NCBI GenBank assembly: GCA_903970295.1
Contig: CAJCHQ010000797.1
Span: 1 to 6,695, forward strand
Length of the DNA stretch: 6,695 nucleotides
Reading direction: 5' to 3'
Source of the DNA: Bryobacterales bacterium
Lineage (GTDB): Bacteria; Cyanobacteriota; Vampirovibrionia; Obscuribacterales; Obscuribacteraceae
The position numbers were made by a program, and so were the translations under genes. The stretch's first letter is position 1. Every line of letters begins with the position of its first letter. This document shows, one piece after another, positions 1 through 5,428 of this stretch. The notes under the pieces were generated by a model. That model searched no databases and was not told the origin of the DNA. It saw only the letters and a program-made list of their open reading frames with translations.

Positions 1-1
1 T

Positions 2-295
2 TGGAAGCTGAACCAGCGTAGCGACAAGTCAATTGTTCAACTTGCGAAAGATATCAATCCGCAAGTACAGGGATGGATAAACTATTTTGGTAAATTCTAC
101 CGAACTAGCATGCGTCCAACTTTGGAGCGTCTTGATGCCTACCTAGTAAAATGGGCAATGAGGAAATACAAAGGGTTAAAGGGCCGAGTGGCAAGGGCGG
201 CTGGCTCGACGCATATGGTAATGTTTGGGTGCCAACAGGTCCGGGAAGTCCAGAATTCTCCGCTAAATATTTATCCAGGAGGGTTGCGGCGATAG
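2..295 (+). pseudogene. Group II intron reverse transcriptase/maturase, C-terminal fragment
   Basis: The frame is open from the window edge and encodes the end of a group II intron-encoded protein, which reverse-transcribes and helps splice its host intron. The maturase signature is clear: INPQVQGWINYFGKFY, then LERLDAYLVKWAMRKYKGLKG, matching the family pattern NP-x-x-x-GWxNYYGxFY followed by LxxxLxRWAxRKYKRLRG. Similarity stops at about position 180. In relatives the protein goes on with a basic RRAWxWL-type tail, whereas here the same frame carries unrelated sequence to a TAG at 293-295. No group II domain V hairpin is visible downstream, so the intron 3' end appears to be lost. The reverse transcriptase domain would lie before position 1. 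I read this as a 3'-truncated intron remnant joined to foreign sequence. The family call is secure; whether the upstream part is intact is unknown. Confidence 0.85.
175..295 (+). pseudogene. Possible remnant of a polymorphic toxin C-terminus, frameshifted
   Basis: From about 181 the +1 frame reads GPSGKGGWLDAYGNVWVPTG, and from about 254 the +2 frame reads EVQNSPLNIYPGGLRR before a TAG. From memory, some secreted polymorphic toxins end with a block of the form KGGW-D-x-GNVWVPTGPG, then a HWDVQ-like motif, then Y-x-N-x-YPGG near the C-terminus. The two pieces here match the two halves of that block in order but lie in different frames, with the middle (HGGPHWD-like) part missing. This is what a small frame-changing deletion at about 238-255 would leave. 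The remnant begins exactly where maturase similarity ends. The following gene (405-980) resembles an immunity protein, which supports the reading. The toxin family and activity cannot be named, and the call rests on short motifs only. Confidence 0.4.
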
Positions 296-361
296 CTTTG
301 AATAGCAATTTAAACGAACCATCTCCACTATTTCTGCGCCTAGTTTTTATTGGACCAGAGA

Positions 362-377
362 TAGACCGAAAGGTCTA
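362..377 (+). other. GNRA-tetraloop hairpin upstream of the putative immunity gene
   Basis: TAGACC, the loop GAAA, then GGTCTA form a perfect 6-bp stem closed by a GAAA tetraloop, 27 bases before the ATG at 405. No T-run follows, so it is not a standard rho-independent terminator. It could be a leader RNA structure affecting translation of the next gene, or chance. The stem is seen directly; any role is inference. Confidence 0.35.
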
Positions 378-404
378 GAAGAGGTTTACAGCGGTTGGTG
401 GATT

Positions 405-980
405 ATGACCAAACTTCCCAACGATAAAGGTTGCGATTTTGAAGATCCTTTTCCGGATTGGACAGACTTTTTATTGCAGAAAAAAGAAGAATTAACATCT
501 CTTCGAAAATTGAATTACAAAGGCTTCATTTCAATCAGAGTTGATTCGAGGGAAGAAAACTCGTGCGATTTAGACATCGCTTTTTTATCGGCCGTATTGG
601 AATGTCAGTTAGAGCTAACCGTTTGGTTTGCGCAATCCCGTAGACCCTCGCGTGATGGCATATCAAATGGATACACTCTGGCGATTCCACAACCCCGGGG
701 TTATCATGATACCTGCGATAAGGAGGCCTTTTTTGGGTGGTTGAAAAAACTGGACACTGTAGAAAATATTTCGCTTGCCGATCCAACAGATGGAAGTTTG
801 CTACTTGCGCTCAATGAACCGCAGCTTAGTAACCGAAGTCTGCGATCAATGCTTGCCCTACTCGATCGGTACGGTTTGGACATGTCTTTTTTGAAGTCAC
901 AACTAAATTCTGAGAATGAGTCATGGTTCAGGGATGAGTCAGCCTACTGGTATACGCGGGTGTTTGGTGCCGGAGAATAG
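405..980 (+). CDS. Putative immunity protein of a polymorphic toxin system
   Basis: A 191-residue soluble acidic protein with no signal peptide and no membrane segment. The start is ATG at 405, preceded by a weak GGTGG ribosome site a few bases upstream; the stop is TAG. The N-terminus is rich in D/E/F/W (FEDPFPDWTDFLL) and the middle holds an aromatic W-F-x-W patch (KEAFFGWLKKLD, about residues 106-117). The C-terminal tail, LLDRYGLDMSFLKSQLN then ESAYWYTRVFG (about residues 147-188), is of a form I associate with small orphan or immunity genes next to polymorphic toxins (RY-x-IDM...L, then YWYKRVFG). It follows directly on the toxin-like remnant at 175-295, which fits an antitoxin left behind or retained as protection. 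Its last 42 bases overlap a converging recombinase frame. It could be an unrelated hypothetical protein; I cannot assign an Imm family. Confidence 0.55.
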   Translation: MTKLPNDKGCDFEDPFPDWTDFLLQKKEELTSLRKLNYKGFISIRVDSREENSCDLDIAFLSAVLECQLELTVWFAQSRRPSRDGISNGYTLAIPQPRGYHDTCDKEAFFGWLKKLDTVENISLADPTDGSLLLALNEPQLSNRSLRSMLALLDRYGLDMSFLKSQLNSENESWFRDESAYWYTRVFGAGE

Positions 981-1391
981 CAAAACGGAACCAGCCACTT
1001 TGCTGCGTTTGACAATCGCTGTGACAGTTTTCTTGTCGATCTGCAATTCGTGACTTATACAGCGATAACTTCGCCCCTCATCAATCAGCTTCAACACATT
1101 CTCTGCGTACTTGTCACTCGGATTCTGACCTTTCTGCCGACCTAGCCTCTTACCGCGCGCCTTCGCAGCAGCCAATCCAGATCGGGTGCGCTCGGCTATC
1201 AAATCCCGCTCGAACTGGGACAAGACAGCTAGAACTCCGGCAATCATCTTGCCCTGTGCAGTGCCGAGGTTAAACTGACTGCCTGTTTGGGCAATAACCG
1301 AAACGTTTCAGGAGTTTAGTTGCTGCAATGTTTCGAGCGCCCGGCCGGCATGCCCGATTTCTTGGCGGTCATTCTGCGTACCGTTAGACGG
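939..1391 (-). pseudogene. Serine recombinase (resolvase/invertase family), N-terminally truncated with in-frame TGA
   Basis: The downstream part (start 1247, about 102 residues) holds the family's hallmark helix VLSQFERDLIAERTRSGL, then AAAKARGKRLGRQKG, and a C-terminal helix-turn-helix (YAENVLKLIDEGRSYRCISH, then IDKKTVTAIVKR). Reading the same frame upstream of 1247 adds NVSVIAQTGSQFNLGTAQGK, the normal preceding strand and helix, up to a TGA at 1308-1310. Beyond that stop, GRALETLQQLNS fits the equivalent family position before the frame ends at a TAA at 1392-1394. The catalytic N-terminal domain (Y-x-R-x-S, and the DRLxR motif) is absent. The gene therefore lacks its nucleophile and carries at least one nonsense change. 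It converges on the putative immunity gene with a 42-base overlap, probably because the 3' end was displaced in a rearrangement. A non-functional remnant is the likeliest reading. Confidence 0.8.
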
Positions 1392-1456
1392 TTATCTATA
1401 TGGCACAGCCGGGCAGTCGCGGACAGGCCGGCCCTAATCTTTTCGCAAGGGTTTAA
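1316..1456 (-). other. Short open stretch with a helix-turn-helix-like peptide (doubtful)
   Basis: In a different minus-strand frame from the recombinase there is a stop-to-stop stretch reading KIRAGLSATARLCHIDN then RLTVRRMTAKK. This resembles the helix-turn-helix of IS1-type transposases (SIRATARLxGIxxxTV-like). It has no start with a ribosome site and is only 47 codons, overlapping the recombinase remnant. It may be the scar of a second mobile element or chance. Confidence 0.15.
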
Positions 1457-1510
1457 TTACTGAAGTGCCGGACGAGCACTGGTCAGACTTGTTTAGACTG
1501 ACTTGACTTG

Positions 1511-1544
1511 GCGACCGCGTCGCTAAAGACCGTTGGCAACGGTC
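1511..1544. other. Pair of adjacent small hairpins
   Basis: GCGAC-CGC-GTCGC (1511-1523) is followed four bases later by GACCGTT-GGC-AACGGTC (1528-1544), both perfect. On the plus strand the second is followed by GTTCTATTTCTC, too weak a T-tract for a confident terminator. The pair could act as transcription barriers in either direction or be part of a recombination site for the dead recombinase nearby. The hairpins are seen directly; the function is unknown. Confidence 0.35.
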
Positions 1545-1682
1545 GTTCTATTTCTCGAATCGGCTAGGTCTGCAATCATCATTCGATTTTCGCTAAGGCG
1601 ACTCTGCACGTGCCGTTAGAGTTTCCGTTGAAATTTGGTCAATGGTTGTTGTCTCGATCATTTGATTTTTGAATTGAACACA

Positions 1683-1698
1683 GCAACGTCGCAACGTC
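1683..1698. repeat. Tandem repeat of the 8-mer GCAACGTC (two copies)
   Basis: Two perfect abutting copies of GCAACGTC lie in the non-coding region beyond the phosphonopyruvate decarboxylase 3' end. There are only two units and no known role. Confidence 0.5.
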
Positions 1699-1718
1699 GA
1701 GCATTACCAATGTGCATT

Positions 1719-1744
1719 CCGATCGACTGGGAACTCCCAATCGG
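1719..1744 (-). terminator. Possible weak 3' hairpin after the decarboxylase gene
   Basis: CCGAT pairs with ATCGG around an inner TGGG-AACT-CCCA stem (CGAC is unpaired on one side), about 36 bases beyond the decarboxylase TGA. In the minus-strand direction no U-run follows, so a rho-independent terminator is not demonstrated. It may be a 3' stabilising structure. Confidence 0.25.
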
Positions 1745-1780
1745 AAATGGCGAGTTAGCTGCTGCGGTATCACCTGCGCA

Positions 1781-2902
1781 TCACGAGCTACGCTGAATAA
1801 AGCTCATGAATTCGTTTTTGCTGTCCTGAAATTGTTGTGGCGGACGAGAGAGATTGTCTCGGCCCCCAGGGTGCACTCTAATTTCAAGCAGGCATGGACC
1901 TTCTGCGCTGACGCATCGGTCAACGGCCGCTGCCAGCTCATCCGCGCGTGCGCAGCTGGCAGTATATTTGTAACCGCAGGCCCTAGCAATTGCTGGAATG
2001 TCGATGGTCAAACCTGCTGTTGGCTGACCCCCGACAGAATCATGAACGCCATTGTTGATTACGACATGCTTGAAGTTTGGCGGTTGGTATTGACCGATTA
2101 TGGCCAGAGCCCCCATGTGCATGATCAAGGCGCCATCGCCGTCCAGGCATACCACATTTCTTGCTGCATTTTGCACAGCTATGCCCAGAGCGATTTGAGA
2201 GGCATGTCCCATGGCGCCGACATTGAGAAAATCTTGTTCATGACTTTGCCCGTTGTTCTTTCGAAACTCGTAAAGCTCTCTGCCGGCTTGTCCGGTTGTG
2301 CAGACAATTGCCGTTTCTTCTGGTAAGGCGCTTGCCACTATTTTGATTGCTTCTTCTCGGCTCATGCCATAAGTGCTAGCAGATGTGGCCGAGACGGATT
2401 TGTCGAACAAACCTTTTCGACAAAGCAAAGCAAACGAGCTAGACGATTTTGTCAGAGTCGATTTCGCTTCCTTTAGTAGTTCCTCGCCAGAGCTATCCGG
2501 TGCGATTATCTGGTAGGGAATGTCGAGGCTTTTTAAAATTTCTATTGTGTGCTAGCCGGTGGCGAAATGTTGTGGCTCATCGGCTTTGCCCGGCTCACCA
2601 CGCCAACCTATGATTAAGAGAATGGGCATAGCATAAACGTGTTGGTGCGCGAGTGAAAGCAATGGGTTGACGGCATTGCCCAATCCAGAATTTTGCATGT
2701 ACACAGTCGGTATCATGCCAGTCGCCAGATGGTAGCCGCAGGCTAATGCAATCGCCGCTCCTTCGTTGGCGCAAATATAGTTTTTCACTCCTTTTCCATC
2801 GAGCAGGGCAATCAGACTTTTCAGCGAAGAGTCAGGCACCCCGGCAAAGAATGCGAAGTCGTTCTCGAGAAGCGCATCCAGAAATGATTCGGCTTGGATC
2901 AC
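1781..2902 (-). pseudogene. ppd: Phosphonopyruvate decarboxylase (ThDP-dependent), interrupted by one in-frame TAG
   Basis: Phosphonopyruvate decarboxylase converts 3-phosphonopyruvate to phosphonoacetaldehyde and CO2, the step that pulls the unfavourable PEP mutase equilibrium forward. The GTG at 2902 is the likely start: AGGAGG lies three bases upstream, GTGA overlaps the PEP mutase stop, and the protein then begins [16 protein letters not shown] like relatives. It gives 373 codons, normal for the family. The N-terminal half has GVPDSSLK, the cofactor-activating Glu in ANEGAAIA (about 47), and GWRGEPGKADEPQH (about 99-112). The C-terminal half has the ThDP/Mg motif from GDGALIMHMG to VVINNG. 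At codon 117 (2552-2554) a TAG interrupts the frame just after QHFATG, and the same frame resumes at once with HTIEILKSLDIPY, as expected of the family. Everything else is intact, so the change looks recent, is a sequencing error, or is read through. Confidence 0.9.
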
Positions 2903-4200
2903 GTGCCTCCTGGAATCAGATGCAGCAAATCTTTGATCGACATCAGCTGATCTTCGCATTCATGACTGCGCTTGTTTTTTAATATCGATTCCAACGTTCG
3001 CATCATTGCCGGGTAAGCGCTTCTAAGCAGATGATTGGCGTAGATCACTACATTGGCACCGGCTACTGCAAGCTCGTCTTCGCGTACTTGAGGATATGAG
3101 CTTGGCACCACAAAAAGTGGCACGCCGAAGCTGGCTCTGAATTTTTTGCTGAATTCGATAATCTCCGCACCGTCTTTATTACGACTGTGGATCAAGATTC
3201 CATCTGCGCCGGCCTCTAAGTATCTGTCGGCACGATAAAGTGCATCTTTCATCCCCTTGTTCAAAATCAGGCTTTCAATGCGAGCGATGATCATGAAATC
3301 CTGCGTCACCTGAGCCTTTTTGCCCTGGGAGATCTTGTGACAGAAATGATCGACTTCGTCTTGCGATACATCTCCGGTATGCACGCCCAGAAGCGAATTG
3401 CGCTTCAGTCCGACTTTGTCTTCGATGATCACGGCAGAAACGCCAAGCCGTTCCAGCGAGCGCACAGTAAAAACAAAATGCTCAGGCAACCCACCGCTGT
3501 CTCCGTCAAATATAATTGGCTTTGTTGTGATCTCCAGAATATCGTTGATCGTGGCCAGGCGCGAAGTCTTGTCTACGTACTCGATGTCTGGTTTGCCTTT
3601 AGCCGTGGAATCAGTCAGACTGCTCAGCCACATTCCGTCAAATTCGAGCAATCCTGTTTCGGTCTCGAACGAGCAGTTTTCAATCATTTGAGCAGTCAGT
3701 CCGTTGTGAGCCTCGATCAAGCGAACCATGGGTTTGGCATCGAGCAGTCTGCGAAACCTGCGCATTCTGACATCGGGGGTGGTGCCAATGGTTTTCAGTT
3801 GTTCGTTGATAGCGCTAGACGAAATTCCATGCGTGTAAGGCACCTCGACAAGCTGCCCTTGCCATTCTTTAAGCAATTCAATCACGCGCGATCGAATTTC
3901 TTTTTGTGGTCCTTCCAGCCAGTCATCGCCGTGCACGACAAAATCTGGTTTCAGGGATTTCAAGTTGGCCGTGTAATCGAGCGTTTCCTGCTCAACAACG
4001 TGCGCCACTCCCTTGAGATTCTCGACCACGATTTTGCGCTGTTCATAGTTGAGAAACGGCAGTCTGTGGAAGCTGGCTATCGCTTTATCAGACAAAAGTC
4101 CAATCGTTACTTCACCAAGCTCTTTTGCATGTTTGAGAACGTTTAGATGTCCTGGGTGAATGAGATCGGCACACATTGCCACATAAACTTGTTTGGCCAT
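2899..4200 (-). CDS. pepM: Nucleotidyltransferase-like domain fused to phosphoenolpyruvate mutase
   Basis: A 433-residue protein that starts the phosphonate pathway by rearranging PEP to 3-phosphonopyruvate, forming the C-P bond. Residues 1-135 form a nucleotidyltransferase domain of the HxGH (TagD-like) superfamily: [10 protein letters not shown] (HPGH at 15-18), FLNYEQRK (about 49-56), HGDDW (90-94) and GISSSAI (125-131). The usual RTxGIST arginine is replaced here (PYTHGISS). Residues about 145-433 are PEP mutase: [17 protein letters not shown] (Asp232/Asp234, metal ligands by homology) and the diagnostic [10 protein letters not shown] (260-269), which separates mutases from isocitrate-lyase-type relatives. 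[13 protein letters not shown] and [10 protein letters not shown] complete the barrel. PEP mutases with an N-terminal domain like this are known; the substrate of the domain is unproven. The ATG at 4200 has only a weak GTGAG ribosome site. The stop overlaps the decarboxylase start. Confidence 0.93.
   Translation of the reverse strand: MAKQVYVAMCADLIHPGHLNVLKHAKELGEVTIGLLSDKAIASFHRLPFLNYEQRKIVVENLKGVAHVVEQETLDYTANLKSLKPDFVVHGDDWLEGPQKEIRSRVIELLKEWQGQLVEVPYTHGISSSAINEQLKTIGTTPDVRMRRFRRLLDAKPMVRLIEAHNGLTAQMIENCSFETETGLLEFDGMWLSSLTDSTAKGKPDIEYVDKTSRLATINDILEITTKPIIFDGDSGGLPEHFVFTVRSLERLGVSAVIIEDKVGLKRNSLLGVHTGDVSQDEVDHFCHKISQGKKAQVTQDFMIIARIESLILNKGMKDALYRADRYLEAGADGILIHSRNKDGAEIIEFSKKFRASFGVPLFVVPSSYPQVREDELAVAGANVVIYANHLLRSAYPAMMRTLESILKNKRSHECEDQLMSIKDLLHLIPGGT
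2906..2911 (-). promoter_or_regulatory. Ribosome binding site AGGAGG fixing the decarboxylase GTG start
   Basis: A perfect AGGAGG lies inside the last codons of the PEP mutase gene, three bases before the GTG at 2902, with GTGA giving a four-base overlap of start and stop. This implies translational coupling and argues against the ATG at 2959, which lacks a ribosome site and would add 19 non-family residues. The three-base spacing is unusually short. Confidence 0.65.
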
Positions 4201-4241
4201 CGATTCGACTCACTTGCACAGGGCTTCGCAGACAAACATAC

Positions 4242-4259
4242 CTCATTTGTCTCATTTGT
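4242..4259. repeat. Tandem 9-bp repeat CTCATTTGT x2 upstream of the PEP mutase gene
   Basis: Two perfect abutting copies of CTCATTTGT (ACAAATGAG on the minus strand) lie 42-59 bases before the PEP mutase start, next to a TATGTT that could be a -10 element. The position fits an operator with two half-sites on the same face or an activator site, but no regulator is identified. Confidence 0.45.
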
Positions 4260-4339
4260 ACTCTAAGCGCAGCTTTGTCCGTCGTGGTCGCTCGCGGGTC
4301 AGGCATGGTCAGTGCCGGTATCGCCCCGACCTCTTGGGT

Positions 4340-4366
4340 TTGACAATCGATTGGCTCGGGCACAAT
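4340..4366 (+). promoter_or_regulatory. Candidate sigma70-type promoter for the small membrane-protein gene
   Basis: A perfect TTGACA (4340-4345) is followed after 15 bases by CACAAT (4361-4366; four of six matches to TATAAT). The spacing is shorter than ideal. It would give a leader of about 20 bases with AAGGA (4382-4386) ahead of the ATG at 4394, a coherent arrangement. Confidence 0.4.
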
Positions 4367-4393
4367 GGCTGCAGGCTCTGCAAGGAACTTACT

Positions 4394-4660
4394 ATGTTTA
4401 GCACTTTGCTTGGAAATGCTGTTTTGCTGGCATTATATTTTTACGTCGCTGTTCCCGCCCCTGCTCACGCTTATTTCGATCTTGGTACCGGTGCCTATAT
4501 GCTGCAGCTGATTTTCGGCGTCGGCGCCGCTTTTTTTCTATCTTTCCGGCAACAAGTCGCTCGCAAACTCGGATTGGGCAAACCGAAACCAACTGCTGAT
4601 GCCGCCCAAACCGAAGTCAAAAGCACTGATGAACCGACTGATTCGACAACCTTAGCTTAG
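4394..4660 (+). CDS. Small two-helix membrane protein with a YFDLGTG motif
   Basis: An 88-residue protein. The ATG at 4394 is chosen over an in-frame ATG at 4193 because AAGGA lies seven bases before it and the upstream residues are basic and low-complexity. Residues 1-22 are hydrophobic and end in PAPAHA, which looks like a signal peptide or first helix with an A-x-A site. YFDLGTGAYMLQLIFGVGAAFFL (about 27-49) then gives a conserved motif plus a second helix. The tail is cationic (FRQQVARKLGLGKPK), then polar and acidic. The Y-x-D-x-GTG-x-Y-x-LQL motif matches a widespread family of tiny uncharacterised membrane proteins (YLDPGTGSY) that I recall near surface-polysaccharide genes; here Pro is replaced by Leu. 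It lies antisense within the phosphonate locus, and its TAG overlaps the dioxygenase TAA tail to tail. A role in envelope assembly is inference. Confidence 0.75.
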   Translation: MFSTLLGNAVLLALYFYVAVPAPAHAYFDLGTGAYMLQLIFGVGAAFFLSFRQQVARKLGLGKPKPTADAAQTEVKSTDEPTDSTTLA

Positions 4661-5412
4661 ACCTTGAAGACATACTCTATACCAGGTTCGCGCTCATTGT
4701 CAGGCGGATAGCTCTTTCTCTTGTCGGCGAAGTACTTTTCCCGATGATCTCCGTCTTTCGCTCTGTTGAAGGTGAGATAGAGATTTCGGCGCGGCTTCGA
4801 TGTCAAATTCGGTTTTGATTGATGCGGCACAAAGCAATCGAAGAAGGCTACATCTCCGGCCGCCATCGGATACGATTTGAAGGTAATCCCTTCCAGTTGT
4901 TGGGCGGTCAGAGGTTTCCAGCGCTCACCGATCATGCCGTTCTTGTGAAATCCGGCCGCCAGCTCCAAGCACCCATTTTCGATCGTGCTGTCATCGATTG
5001 TGACAAGCACAGAAATGAAATATGGGCAGTAGCTGTCCCAGCCGGGTTGGATGTCCTGATGAGCCTCGAAGCCGGCACCGCCGGGCATTTTGAAATTGAT
5101 CTTTTCTTTGAACAAAAGCGGTTGATCGGCGAGTAGCTGAGCCGCAGTTTCGATCATCTTTTGTCCATAAACGAGATTTTTCAAGACCGGATTGTACTCA
5201 GCAAAGCGCTCGATGCGAGATAGTATTCTTTTGCCCTTTTCACTGAGACTGTCCTCGAAATACGCCATCTCTTTGCCCTTATCCGGTGTTTTTGCCGATA
5301 ATTCATCGATCGCGGCAGAAATTTCGGCAATTTCTTCAGGCGAATACATACCTGGAAAGATCACGAATCCGTCTTCTTCAAATCGTTGATGTTCCGCTTT
5401 CGACAGTTTCAT
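4657..5412 (-). CDS. PhyH-family Fe(II)/2-oxoglutarate dioxygenase, probable phosphonate hydroxylase
   Basis: A 251-residue soluble enzyme of the phytanoyl-CoA dioxygenase family, which couples 2-oxoglutarate and O2 to substrate hydroxylation. The start opens FEEDGFVIFPGMYSPEEI, typical of the family. The iron ligands are complete: His118-x-Asp120 in GFEAHQDIQPGW and His197 in FFDCFVPHQSKPN. Arg208/Arg209 (SKPRRNLYLTF) would bind the 2-oxoglutarate carboxylate, and AAGFHKNG matches the PGSHKxG loop. The ATG at 5412 has GGAG seven bases upstream; a GTG at 5418 is possible but sits on top of that site. The gene follows the aminotransferase by 16 bases, so the two are surely co-transcribed. The relative PhnY hydroxylates AEP at C1 in a catabolic pair with PhnZ; no PhnZ is seen here, so making a hydroxylated AEP head group is the inferred role. 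The exact substrate is unproven. Confidence 0.85.
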   Translation of the reverse strand: MKLSKAEHQRFEEDGFVIFPGMYSPEEIAEISAAIDELSAKTPDKGKEMAYFEDSLSEKGKRILSRIERFAEYNPVLKNLVYGQKMIETAAQLLADQPLLFKEKINFKMPGGAGFEAHQDIQPGWDSYCPYFISVLVTIDDSTIENGCLELAAGFHKNGMIGERWKPLTAQQLEGITFKSYPMAAGDVAFFDCFVPHQSKPNLTSKPRRNLYLTFNRAKDGDHREKYFADKRKSYPPDNEREPGIEYVFKV

Positions 5413-5428
5413 GATCACTCTCCGGGAG

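Larger units (their letters stand above)
1392..1780. other. Non-coding stretch between the recombinase remnant and the phosphonate locus
   Basis: No frame here has coding character beyond the doubtful helix-turn-helix stretch that ends at 1456. It contains a GGCCGGCC palindrome (about 1427-1434), two adjacent hairpins (1511-1544), a tandem 8-base repeat GCAACGTC (1683-1698) and a hairpin just beyond the decarboxylase stop (1719-1744). It probably marks the boundary between the scrambled mobile segment and the phosphonate genes, and is the natural place for the 3' end of the minus-strand transcript. Confidence 0.5.
4201..4393. promoter_or_regulatory. Divergent intergenic region between the PEP mutase gene and the small membrane-protein gene
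   Basis: These 193 bases must hold any promoters for the minus-strand PEP mutase/decarboxylase pair and for the plus-strand small gene. The plus-strand side has a TTGACA box. The minus-strand side shows no clear -35/-10 pair, although TATGTT lies next to a tandem repeat at 4242-4259. The two downstream phosphonate genes may instead depend on read-through from the dioxygenase across the antisense small gene. Confidence 0.45.

Noticed and set aside
1..1780. CRISPR array, tRNA or rRNA genes
   Set aside because: No regularly spaced repeats, cloverleaf or conserved rRNA segments were seen on either strand.
1712..2326. Plus-strand 204-residue open frame
   Set aside because: It is antisense to the well-supported decarboxylase; cysteine-rich with no recognisable domain, so it is a shadow frame.
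1308..2554. Genome-wide stop-codon reassignment, suggested by in-frame TGA (recombinase) and TAG (decarboxylase)
   Set aside because: TAG properly ends the immunity-like gene, the small membrane protein and the aminotransferase, and TGA ends the PEP mutase and decarboxylase genes, so both act as normal stops here.
2552..2959. A separate 135-residue decarboxylase alpha subunit, as in two-subunit sulfopyruvate decarboxylases
   Set aside because: The downstream half continues in the same frame directly after the TAG with expected family sequence and no new ribosome site or start, so one interrupted gene is the better reading.
3337..4146. Plus-strand 269-residue open frame
   Set aside because: It is fully antisense to the PEP mutase gene and has no domain character.
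4193..4393. Upstream extension of the small membrane protein to an ATG at 4193
   Set aside because: The added residues are basic and unlike the family, a ribosome site sits before the ATG at 4394, and the extension would run through the promoter region.
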